DNA of 8,086 nucleotides from URNF01 sp045543675 (lineage in GTDB: Bacteria > Bacillota > Clostridia > Oscillospirales > Acutalibacteraceae): the NCBI GenBank assembly GCA_045543675.1, contig JAZPXM010000036.1, positions 1 through 8,086 on the forward strand. Direction: 5' to 3'. The translations under genes and the position numbers were made by a program. The notes beneath the pieces are model-generated. The model was not told the DNA's origin and searched no databases. It saw only the letters and a list, made by a program, of their open reading frames with translations. How positions within the stretch are numbered: the stretch's first letter is position 1; the number at the start of each line of letters is the position of its first letter. This document shows positions 1 through 5,922 of this stretch, one piece after another.

Positions 1-55
1 AACCTGTGACCCCCTGCTTGTAAGGCAGGTGCTCTCCCAGCTGAGCTATGCTCCC
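1..55 (-). tRNA. tRNA-Val (anticodon UAC), 3' end cut by window edge
   Basis: Read on the minus strand, the first 55 nt of a tRNA are present: acceptor 5' strand GGGAGCA, U8-A9, D-arm stem GCTC/GAGC with an AGCTGGGA loop, anticodon stem CCTGC/GCAGG enclosing the loop CTTACAA, variable loop GGGTC, and the start of the T arm (ACAGG then TT at canonical positions 54-55). The anticodon TAC lies at plus-strand positions 20-22 and reads valine GUA codons, with wobble to other GUN codons. The 3' half of the T arm, the acceptor 3' strand and any encoded CCA lie outside the window. It has its own promoter just upstream and follows the terminator of the hslO operon, so it is a separate transcription unit, possibly the first of a tRNA cluster that continues off the edge. 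Confidence 0.96.
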
Positions 56-74
56 ATACGGTCTCCACAAGGTT

Positions 75-90
75 GTCGCGCTCAGGCGAC
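75..90 (-). other. Small hairpin in the 5' leader of the tRNA-Val transcript
   Basis: The stem GTCGC/GCGAC (plus-strand 75-79 with 86-90) closes a 6-nt loop and sits right after the predicted transcription start, within the roughly 36-nt leader before the tRNA. It is not followed by a T run and so is not a terminator. It may simply help form the precursor processed by RNase P. The hairpin is seen in the sequence; any role is a guess. Confidence 0.4.
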
Positions 91-97
91 GCAAGTT

Positions 98-126
98 ATA
101 ATACTACACCCTGCTCAATTTGTCAA
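98..126 (-). promoter_or_regulatory. Sigma-A-type promoter for tRNA-Val
   Basis: On the minus strand there is a perfect -35 box TTGACA (121-126), an exact 17-nt spacer (104-120) and a -10 box TATTAT (98-103), one mismatch from TATAAT. The predicted start is near position 90-92, giving a leader of about 36 nt. The bases between the -10 box and the start, and just after it, become GC-rich (TTGCGTCGCC), as is common for stable-RNA promoters under growth-rate or stringent control. That regulation is inferred, not shown. Confidence 0.88.
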
Positions 127-163
127 GCGTTTTTTACATATTTTTCAAAATAAATATATAAGA

Positions 164-188
164 AAAGCAGGAAATTTATTCCTGCTTT
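164..188 (-). terminator. Intrinsic terminator of the hslO operon, wrapped around its stop codon
   Basis: A perfect 10-bp stem (164-173 paired with 179-188; GC-rich core GCAGG/CCTGC flanked by A-T pairs) closes a 5-nt loop at 174-178. In the minus-strand transcript the hairpin is followed by a U-rich stretch (TCTTATATATTTATTTTG, positions 163 down to 146) and preceded by an A-rich stretch. The hslO stop codon (176-178) lies within the loop, so the last codons of hslO form one arm. The A tract upstream is only moderate, so bidirectional function is possible, but no converging gene is present that would need it. Confidence 0.82.
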
Positions 189-1060
189 CTTTTCTTTATC
201 AATTCTTCAATATCTTCACGCGAAAAACGATACAATTTATCGCAAAAAGAACAATCTGCCACCACTTCCCCGTTTTCGTCAGGCAAAGAACGCAATTCGT
301 CAGCGCCCATAGAAAGCAATGCTTTTTCCACGCGTTCACGGCTACAGGTACAGCGATAGGTCGGTTCGTAGGTATCCAGCACGTCAAACGGCATACCGTC
401 TAATGCCTTTTCCACAATATCCATCGGTGTCATACCGGCAGCCAGCATTTCGGTCATAGAACCCAGTTTACCAATATTATTTTCTACCTTATCTATAATA
501 TCGTCAGGACAAAACGGCAACAGCTGCAACAGCAAACCGCCTGCCACCTTTACCGTTAAGTCGGGGTTTACCAACACGCCGAGCGCACAAACCGTCGGCG
601 TCTGCTCACTTGTCGCATAATAGGTGGTGATATCTTCCGCAATCTCGCCCGTTACCAACGGTACACAACCAACGTACGGCTCACCCATACCGCTGTCACG
701 AATGACATACAGCATACCGTCGCCACCGATAGCACCGCTGACATCCAATTTGCCGTTAGGTTTCAAAGGGATCTCCACAACAGGATTTTGCACATATCCG
801 CGCACATACCCTTCGCTATCAGATACCGCCATCAGCATTCCCGCAGGACCGTCACCACTGATTTTCAAGGTCACGGTATCATCTTTTCCTTTTAGCATAA
901 TACCCATCATAGACGCCGCCGTCAACAGGCGTCCAAGCGCCGCGGTAGTTACCGCAGATGTTTTATGCAGTTGTTCTGCCTTGGCAACAATATCACTTGC
1001 ATCTATTACCATTGCCATTACGGTGGCATCCTGTGTTAAACAACGAAGTACCTTTGCCAT
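176..1060 (-). CDS. hslO: Hsp33 redox-regulated molecular chaperone
   Basis: A 294-aa protein of normal length for the cytosolic Hsp33 family. Under oxidation, zinc release and disulfide formation unfold its C-terminal switch and activate it as an ATP-independent holdase. The N-terminal core has family-typical segments (TAALGRLLTAASMMGIMLKG at about 40-59, then GDGPAGML and VRGYVQNP). The zinc site is intact: C237-x-C239 and C270-xx-C273, the CxC...CxxC arrangement that defines the family. The start ATG has an AAAGGA ribosome-binding site (1071-1076) 10 nt upstream, inside the 3' end of the methyltransferase gene, whose stop codon is only 2 nt away; the two are clearly co-transcribed. This is the last gene of the operon, and its stop codon lies in the terminator loop. 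The assignment is firm. Confidence 0.97.
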   Translation of the reverse strand: MAKVLRCLTQDATVMAMVIDASDIVAKAEQLHKTSAVTTAALGRLLTAASMMGIMLKGKDDTVTLKISGDGPAGMLMAVSDSEGYVRGYVQNPVVEIPLKPNGKLDVSGAIGGDGMLYVIRDSGMGEPYVGCVPLVTGEIAEDITTYYATSEQTPTVCALGVLVNPDLTVKVAGGLLLQLLPFCPDDIIDKVENNIGKLGSMTEMLAAGMTPMDIVEKALDGMPFDVLDTYEPTYRCTCSRERVEKALLSMGADELRSLPDENGEVVADCSFCDKLYRFSREDIEELIKKRKQE

Positions 1061-1062
1061 TT

Positions 1063-1830
1063 TTATCCATTCCTTTGTTCTTTTGCTGTATTTCTTGTAA
1101 CGAACACCATTCTTTGTTCGTCGGGTTTTGGCGGATCAGCAGAAAGCTCACCGTACACCGCCAACACTTCAAATCCCGTCTCTTCCAACAGACGGCGCAA
1201 TGTTTTCTCCGTATAAGCGCGTTCGCGAATGTATTCCGTATACCGTTCATAACCGTTTGCATCTTCCACGAAGAAATTCAGTTCTATATCCACTTCTTTT
1301 GTACGCGGTAAATAATGATTTTGCCACGCGCAGAAAAAGCCATCTTCTTCATAGGTAAATGCCGTATCACCTAACACCTTTTCGTGTTTATACGGTGTAT
1401 TCACATCAAAAATGAACAAACCGCCTTTTTCAATAAACAATCCTAAGCGGCGAAACACTTCACGCACGTCCGCGGTTTTAGTCAAATGATTGATAGAGTC
1501 GAGCATACACACCGCGCCGTCCACCGTACCGAACAAATCCAAGCACCGCATATCCTGACACAGCAACATCCAACGGTCGCTAAAAGCGGCGGCTTTCTCC
1601 CCCGCTTCTCCCAGCATATCCGCCGAACCGTCCACGCCAATAATATCCACGCCCAAAGACAGCATTTGTTCCGAAAGCGCACCCGTTCCGCACGCCAAGT
1701 CCAGCAACAGTTGCGGCTTTTTACCATATTTTTCAAACAAGCCGAGCAAATAAGACGCCCAACCTGCATAATCCACGTTTTCGGTCAGCGCATCGTAAAA
1801 CGCCGAAAACGCACCGTATCCTGCCGCCAT
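1063..1830 (-). CDS. Class I SAM-dependent methyltransferase, substrate unknown (YqeM-like)
   Basis: A 255-aa Rossmann-fold methyltransferase. The N-terminus (YGAFSAFYDALTENVDYAGW) resembles the Firmicutes YqeM-type family. SAM-binding motif I is D44-LACGTG (44-50), with the acidic residue that would hold the SAM ribose at D67 in the IIGVDGS strand. A MLDSINHL segment follows, where related enzymes place motif IV, and then FIFDVNTPYK. The C-terminal part (about 170-245) is a mixed alpha/beta extension. No motif reveals the substrate, so RNA, protein or small-molecule methylation cannot be distinguished. The ATG overlaps the stop codon of the upstream yerC-like gene (TAATG), with a good AAAGGTGAG site 8 nt upstream (1839-1847), so translational coupling is likely. 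It is followed 2 nt later by hslO. The fold is certain; the role is unknown. Confidence 0.85.
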   Translation of the reverse strand: MAAGYGAFSAFYDALTENVDYAGWASYLLGLFEKYGKKPQLLLDLACGTGALSEQMLSLGVDIIGVDGSADMLGEAGEKAAAFSDRWMLLCQDMRCLDLFGTVDGAVCMLDSINHLTKTADVREVFRRLGLFIEKGGLFIFDVNTPYKHEKVLGDTAFTYEEDGFFCAWQNHYLPRTKEVDIELNFFVEDANGYERYTEYIRERAYTEKTLRRLLEETGFEVLAVYGELSADPPKPDEQRMVFVTRNTAKEQRNG

Positions 1831-2114
1831 TACGTATTCTCACCTTTCATACGTTGCAACACAATGCGGTAATTCTTAGAAGAGCGCTTCACCCTACTGA
1901 CAGTAGCGGTAGACGCACCGGTAGCATCCACTATCTGCACATAGTTATACCCTTCTTCCAACATCTTAGCAACAGACAAGCGTTGCACCATTGCGCCGAT
2001 TTCCTTTTCGGTGCAGAGGTCGCTGAAAAAGAGTGCGCATTCTTCCACCGTTTCCAGTTTCAAAATGGCTTCATACAACAAATTTGCATTTTCGGTATAC
2101 GCTTTTTCTACCAT
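1830..2114 (-). CDS. YerC/YecD family TrpR-related DNA-binding protein
   Basis: A 94-aa helical protein of the TrpR superfamily, YerC/YecD subfamily. Family hallmarks are clear: a helix with LETVEECALFFSDLCTEKEI (20-39), then QRLSVAKML (44-52), and a helix-turn-helix at about 57-78 containing the near-invariant TGASTATVSRVKR (65-77). Members are predicted cytosolic transcription factors. They resemble TrpR in the reading head, but whether they bind tryptophan or any ligand is not established here. The ATG is preceded by AAGGGGG with 7-nt spacing; that site overlaps the recN stop codon (12-nt gap). The stop overlaps the ATG of the methyltransferase gene. In B. subtilis yerC sits elsewhere, next to pcrB/pcrA-region genes as I recall, so the position after recN is a local arrangement. 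Targets cannot be read from this window. Confidence 0.9.
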   Translation of the reverse strand: MVEKAYTENANLLYEAILKLETVEECALFFSDLCTEKEIGAMVQRLSVAKMLEEGYNYVQIVDATGASTATVSRVKRSSKNYRIVLQRMKGENT

Positions 2115-2121
2115 AGGAACG

Positions 2122-2128
2122 CCCCCTT
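2122..2128 (-). promoter_or_regulatory. Ribosome-binding site of the yerC-like gene, overlapping the recN stop
   Basis: The minus strand reads TAAGGGGGCGTTCCTATG: the recN stop codon TAA runs straight into the AAGGGGG site, which is 7 nt from the ATG. Ribosomes finishing recN therefore sit on the next gene's initiation signal, an arrangement that favours re-initiation. Confidence 0.75.
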
Positions 2129-3788
2129 ATTTCTGTCCTTCTGCACGCATTTCTTTGGCCGCCTGTAAATTCGTATCGGTGACAGTACCACCGATAATGC
2201 GCGCCAATTCTTTCTCGCTGTCCGCCACGGAAAGCGGTAGCACAGCCGTGCAAGTCCTGCCGTCTTTCACGTCTTTGCGAATCAACAAATGGTGGTGCGC
2301 TCTTGCCGCAATCTGCGCCAAATGTGTTACACACAAAATTTGGCGAAATGCGGCGGTTTCACGCAGTTTAATGCCCACTTTCACTGCGGCGTGACCGCTG
2401 ATACCCGTATCAATTTCATCAAAAATCAAGGTATCAATATCATCCGCCCGTGCCATAACCGCTTTAATCGCCAGCATCATACGGGAAAGTTCACCGCCGG
2501 ATGCAATGTTTGCCAACGGTTTTGCAGGTTCACCGGGGTTTACCGAAAGCATAAATTCCACTTTATCGCCACCGATAGCCGTCAGCGGTACAGCTTGAAT
2601 AGACACTTCCAACTGTACAAACGGCATATCCAAAAACGCCAATTCCGCAGAAACGCGTTTTTCAAACTCTTTAGCGGTATCTTTCCGCGCCGCGGTGAGT
2701 TTTTCCGCCGCAGACAGCGTCTGCTCACGGGCAACTTCCAACTCCGTTTGCAGCGCTGAAATACGCTCGTCTGCCGTTTCAATGGATTGTAACGCCGCTT
2801 TATCCTGTTCTAAAATTTCTAACATACCAACCGAATCCGTACCGTACTTCTTGGAAAGACGATGCAACAGATCCAGTCGATTTTCTACCGTCTCCCTATC
2901 CGCTTCATCAAAATGCATATCGGCGGCATAATGACCGATTTCGGCGCTAAGTGCTTCTAAATCATACATAACGCTCTGTAACCGTTCGGATAACGGGGAC
3001 AAACTATCCACCAACGCCGCCGCGTGCCGCAACGCATCCGCCGCTTCGATGACAGCGCCGACCGCACCGCCGTCATCTTCCCCCGACAGCAAACCGTCGG
3101 TTTTACGTAAAAAGCCCGCAATCTTCGCACTATGACGGTAAAAATCGCGTTTGGTTTCTAATGCTTTTTCTTCATCTGCCACCAATGCAGCGGCTTCTAA
3201 CTCTCCGACGCGAAAACGAAGCATATCTTCTCGCTCTTGTGCTTCCGTTTGCGCAGTTTTTATCTTTTTTAATGTACGGCTGATATCACAATAGTGTTCA
3301 TACGCCGCCGTATACGCGGCGCGCACAGCCGTAAAATCACCCAATTTTTCGAGATAGTGCAGATGTAACGTCGGGTCCAGCAACGATTGGTTTTCGTGCT
3401 GACCGTGAATATTAACCAACATTCTGCCCACTTCGCGTAAAACACTCACCGTTGTCGGACGACCGTTAATACGGCAGCTGCTCCTACCATCAGCGCGAAT
3501 GGTACGGCCAATCAACAACGTTTCATCTTCCATCGGATATCCCGCCGCAACAAGATACGCTTTCACACGGTCGGAAACCGCAGAAAAAGTGGCGTATACA
3601 CGCGCTTCTTCGCAACCTGTACGCACCAAATCACGCCGTACCCGTTCGCCGAGCACCGCGTTTATGGCATCAATCAATATAGACTTACCGGCGCCGGTCT
3701 CACCGGTCAGCACGTTAAGTGCATCGTGAAAATCCACGTCTGCATGCTCTATGACCGCTATATTTTCAATATGCAAACTTTCCAGCAA
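2127..3788 (-). CDS. recN: DNA repair protein RecN (SMC-like ATPase), TTG start
   Basis: A 553-aa SMC-like ATPase of usual RecN length, which acts in recombinational repair of double-strand breaks by gathering broken DNA ends on the nucleoid. Walker A is GETGAGKS (29-36). The middle (about 150-390) is a charged, Leu/Ala/Glu-rich coiled-coil region. The ABC signature is SGGEL (430-434), Walker B is LIFDEID with D457 and E458, and the switch histidine is H489 in CVTHLAQIA, all typical of RecN. The start is TTG: it gives MLESLHIENIAVIE, which aligns with known RecN N-termini, and a strong site GGCGGTGA lies 6 nt upstream. It follows argR by 31 nt. I see no LexA-type box or promoter in that gap, so recN appears expressed from the long operon. 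All ATPase motifs are present. Confidence 0.97.
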   Translation of the reverse strand: MLESLHIENIAVIEHADVDFHDALNVLTGETGAGKSILIDAINAVLGERVRRDLVRTGCEEARVYATFSAVSDRVKAYLVAAGYPMEDETLLIGRTIRADGRSSCRINGRPTTVSVLREVGRMLVNIHGQHENQSLLDPTLHLHYLEKLGDFTAVRAAYTAAYEHYCDISRTLKKIKTAQTEAQEREDMLRFRVGELEAAALVADEEKALETKRDFYRHSAKIAGFLRKTDGLLSGEDDGGAVGAVIEAADALRHAAALVDSLSPLSERLQSVMYDLEALSAEIGHYAADMHFDEADRETVENRLDLLHRLSKKYGTDSVGMLEILEQDKAALQSIETADERISALQTELEVAREQTLSAAEKLTAARKDTAKEFEKRVSAELAFLDMPFVQLEVSIQAVPLTAIGGDKVEFMLSVNPGEPAKPLANIASGGELSRMMLAIKAVMARADDIDTLIFDEIDTGISGHAAVKVGIKLRETAAFRQILCVTHLAQIAARAHHHLLIRKDVKDGRTCTAVLPLSVADSEKELARIIGGTVTDTNLQAAKEMRAEGQK

Positions 3789-3794
3789 AATCCG

Positions 3795-3802
3795 TCACCG
3801 CC
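3795..3802 (-). promoter_or_regulatory. Strong ribosome-binding site that fixes the recN TTG start
   Basis: The minus strand reads GGCGGTGA, seven of eight matches to GGAGGTGA, ending 6 nt before the TTG at 3786-3788. The GTG embedded in this site is out of the recN frame. The position supports TTG as the real start. Confidence 0.75.
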
Positions 3803-3819
3803 TTTCTTTTCACTACACA

Positions 3820-4272
3820 TTATTGCCGCATCAATTTCCGCAATTCTTCAGTAAGATCGGCGGCACGTTGTTCACTTGCCGCAATACCGATAAAGGTATC
3901 ATCACCCGCCAACGTGCCGACAAGACCTTCCCAATGCAATGAATCCATTGCCGCGCAGACAGCGCCCGCCATACCGTTCAAGCATTTCACTACCACGATA
4001 TTCGCGGCATAACTGACCGAAACCACCGTATCCGCAAATAACGAGTGGAATTTGGAAGAAATCTGTATACCTTCCTTTCGTTCCACCGAATAGCGATATC
4101 TGCCGTCGGTATCCAACACTTTCACAAGACGCATTTCTTTGATATCGCGGGAAACTGTTGCCTGCGTCACCAAAAAGCCGTCTTCTTTCAGCACCCTTTG
4201 CAGTTCTTCCTGCGTATCCACCGGTTGCCGTTGAATAATCTCAAGAATTTTCGCTTGTCTTTTTAGTTTCAT
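3820..4272 (-). CDS. argR: Arginine repressor ArgR/AhrC
   Basis: A 150-aa protein of normal ArgR length. Family members form arginine-dependent hexamers that repress arginine biosynthesis and, in Firmicutes, can activate arginine catabolism. The N-terminal winged helix-turn-helix (about 1-65) includes the recognition helix with TQATVSRDI (36-44). The C-terminal oligomerisation and arginine-binding domain carries GTLAGDDT (119-126), whose aspartate pair D124-D125 is the arginine contact. The ATG overlaps the NAD kinase stop codon as ATGA, with a G-rich site GGTGG about 9 nt upstream. Position directly before recN is the classic Firmicutes arrangement. No ARG box (paired TNTGAATWWWWATTCANW-like site) stands out near the gene, so autoregulation, if it occurs, would act at a promoter outside the window. 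Confidence 0.97.
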   Translation of the reverse strand: MKLKRQAKILEIIQRQPVDTQEELQRVLKEDGFLVTQATVSRDIKEMRLVKVLDTDGRYRYSVERKEGIQISSKFHSLFADTVVSVSYAANIVVVKCLNGMAGAVCAAMDSLHWEGLVGTLAGDDTFIGIAASEQRAADLTEELRKLMRQ

Positions 4273-5090
4273 TGTAAGCCACCGTCCCTACTAATCAATT
4301 TTTCTTGTAAAACATCTTGGAAAGATTGGGTTTTCAGTCGTACCAGCCGTGCCGTAAACTGCGACTTTTTCACAGTCACCGTACCGCCAACAGGAATTTG
4401 CACTTCCGCTTCGCCGTCCACCGTCAAAAAGGTTTCGCCGCGTGTATTTGCGGTCTGTACGTGCAATACGGTATCGTCATTAAACACGTGAGACCGCGCG
4501 TACAACGAATGCGGACAAATCGGGGTCAGTAACACACATGCTACGCGCGGGTCTACCACCGGACCGCCCGCTGAAAGCGAATACGCCGTAGAACCGGTCG
4601 GTGTCGCCACCAAAATGCCGTCCGCGCGGTAGTGCATCACGTCATTATCATCACTAACCACCGTCAAATCGACCAATCGAGACAATGCACCGCGGGAAAC
4701 CACCGCCTCATTCATGGCAAGGTATGTACCTTCACACCCGTCAACCGTCACATCTAACAGCATTCTTTCTTCAGTATGGTAACATCCATCAAACAAATGT
4801 TGTAAAAGGTGTGTTTCATCCATCTCCATACCCGCTAAAAAGCCGAGTTTTCCGCTGTTGATACCCAAGACAGGTATCCCATCCCCCGCTGCTTGTTTTG
4901 CAACGTGCATAATGGTCCCGTCTCCACCGATAGTGATAATCAAATCGGCAGTATGGCAAGACAGTTGTTCGCCCGCCGCAAATGTTGCCGTCGTGACCAA
5001 AGCGCCTTGCGCAGTCAACGCTTCGCAAATGCGTGCCACATCCTGCGGTTTCACGGAAGTATGTATATTGGAAACAACCAGTATGTTCAT
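4269..5090 (-). CDS. nadK: NAD kinase (ATP/polyphosphate-NAD kinase)
   Basis: A cytosolic enzyme that phosphorylates NAD to NADP, the cell's only de novo route to NADP(H). Counting from the ATG at 5090 it is 273 aa, a normal length. The diagnostic motifs are all present: GGDGT at 55-59, the NE pair at 127-128 in YLAMNEAVV, ADG at 156-158 and TPTGSTAYSLSAGGP at 163-177, then TPICPHSL. The start is ambiguous: an in-frame GTG at 5097-5099 would add three residues. I prefer the ATG because MNILVVSN resembles family N-termini and because the AAGG at 5104-5107 is only 4 nt from the GTG but 13 nt from the ATG; neither spacing is ideal. The stop overlaps the argR ATG (ATGA). It follows tlyA with a 10-nt gap. 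The gene is often named nadK or ppnK. Confidence 0.96.
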   Translation of the reverse strand: MNILVVSNIHTSVKPQDVARICEALTAQGALVTTATFAAGEQLSCHTADLIITIGGDGTIMHVAKQAAGDGIPVLGINSGKLGFLAGMEMDETHLLQHLFDGCYHTEERMLLDVTVDGCEGTYLAMNEAVVSRGALSRLVDLTVVSDDNDVMHYRADGILVATPTGSTAYSLSAGGPVVDPRVACVLLTPICPHSLYARSHVFNDDTVLHVQTANTRGETFLTVDGEAEVQIPVGGTVTVKKSQFTARLVRLKTQSFQDVLQEKLISRDGGLQ

Positions 5091-5100
5091 TACCGTCACA

Positions 5101-5922
5101 CTACCTTTTTAACATTTTATGTGCCGCTTCTACTACATCTTTTACCGATACAGGCAATGGCGCGCACGGTTTTGCATTACTATACACCAAAGCAGCTAAA
5201 AATTCAATATTACCCTCACCGCCGGTAATGGGCGAAAAATCTAACGTTTGTACTGAAAGTGCCATTTCATTAAAAAATATGCATAGCTCTTCTAAAATAC
5301 GGCGATGTACTTTTGCATCGCGCACAACTCCCTTTTTGCCTATTCCGCTTTTACCCGCTTCAAATTGCGGTTTGATCAGGCACAACACAATCGCACCGCC
5401 TTTCAAGAAAGGCAATACTGCAGGTAATACCCGCGTAAGCGATATAAAAGAGACATCAATTGCACACACATCTACGCTACAAGCGGGTATTATCTCTCGT
5501 AACATCGGAGAACGTACATCGGTACCTTCTAAAACCACCACCCGCGGATCTTCTCGCAATACGGGATGCAGTTGATCGGTACCGACGTCAATGGCGTACA
5601 CCTTTTTAGCACCCGATTGCAACAAGCAATCGGTGAAACCACCCGTAGATGCACCGACATCCATTGCAACCGCGCCATTGACATCAACACCGCTGACGGC
5701 GAGCGCTTTTTCCAGTTTGAAACCGCCCCTGCCGACAAAGCGCACCGACGTGGTATCACACGTAATTTCGCTGTCACACGGTACTTTCACCGATGCTTTT
5801 GTGATTATTTTACCCGACACGGTTACCGCACCGTTTTCAATCAATTCTTTTGCTTTTTCTCTGCCGCTGACACACCCTTTTGCCACAAGGAGTGCATCTA
5901 AGCGCATCATTTCGTCACTCAT
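5101..5922 (-). CDS. tlyA: TlyA family rRNA 2'-O-methyltransferase (S4 plus FtsJ-like domains)
   Basis: A 273-aa protein of usual TlyA length (YqxC in B. subtilis). In mycobacteria TlyA 2'-O-methylates cytidines of 16S and/or 23S rRNA and affects capreomycin sensitivity; some homologues were described as haemolysins. The N-terminal S4 RNA-binding domain spans about 7-65 (RLDALLVAKG...SREKAKELI-type start), and an FtsJ-like methyltransferase domain follows. The SAM motif is D88-VGASTGG (88-95), then AIDVG at 110-114. The proposed catalytic tetrad is intact: K69, D156 (IDVSFISL), K184 (IKPQFE) and E240 (GNIEFL). The ATG overlaps the dxs stop (ATGA) and has AAGGGG 7 nt upstream (5930-5935); the in-frame Met5/Met6 are alternative starts but lack that spacing. 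Adjacency to dxs and NAD kinase is the common clostridial order. Which rRNA site it modifies cannot be told from sequence. Confidence 0.95.
   Translation of the reverse strand: MSDEMMRLDALLVAKGCVSGREKAKELIENGAVTVSGKIITKASVKVPCDSEITCDTTSVRFVGRGGFKLEKALAVSGVDVNGAVAMDVGASTGGFTDCLLQSGAKKVYAIDVGTDQLHPVLREDPRVVVLEGTDVRSPMLREIIPACSVDVCAIDVSFISLTRVLPAVLPFLKGGAIVLCLIKPQFEAGKSGIGKKGVVRDAKVHRRILEELCIFFNEMALSVQTLDFSPITGGEGNIEFLAALVYSNAKPCAPLPVSVKDVVEAAHKMLKR

Noticed and set aside
164..188. Possible attachment-site or IS inverted repeat near the tRNA gene.
   Set aside because: The repeat is a short hairpin followed by a U-rich stretch and fits a terminator; no integrase, direct repeat or tRNA 3'-end duplication is visible in the window (the tRNA 3' end itself is outside).
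29..403. Plus-strand open frame of 124 codons across the tRNA, intergenic region and hslO end.
   Set aside because: It runs antisense through a tRNA, a promoter, a terminator and hslO; the product has no recognisable domain and no good ribosome-binding site.
624..1100. Plus-strand open frame of 158 codons opposite hslO.
   Set aside because: Antisense shadow of a fully conserved Hsp33 gene; hydrophobic appearance comes from the complement of its codons.
3789..3819. Possible LexA box, ARG box or promoter in the gap between argR and recN.
   Set aside because: The 31-nt gap holds only the recN ribosome-binding site and an A-rich stretch; no palindromic operator or -35/-10 pair is visible.
5033..5575. 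Plus-strand open frame of 180 codons opposite tlyA and the start of NAD kinase.
   Set aside because: A shadow of well-identified minus-strand genes; low-complexity Ser/Thr/Pro-rich translation with no family resemblance.
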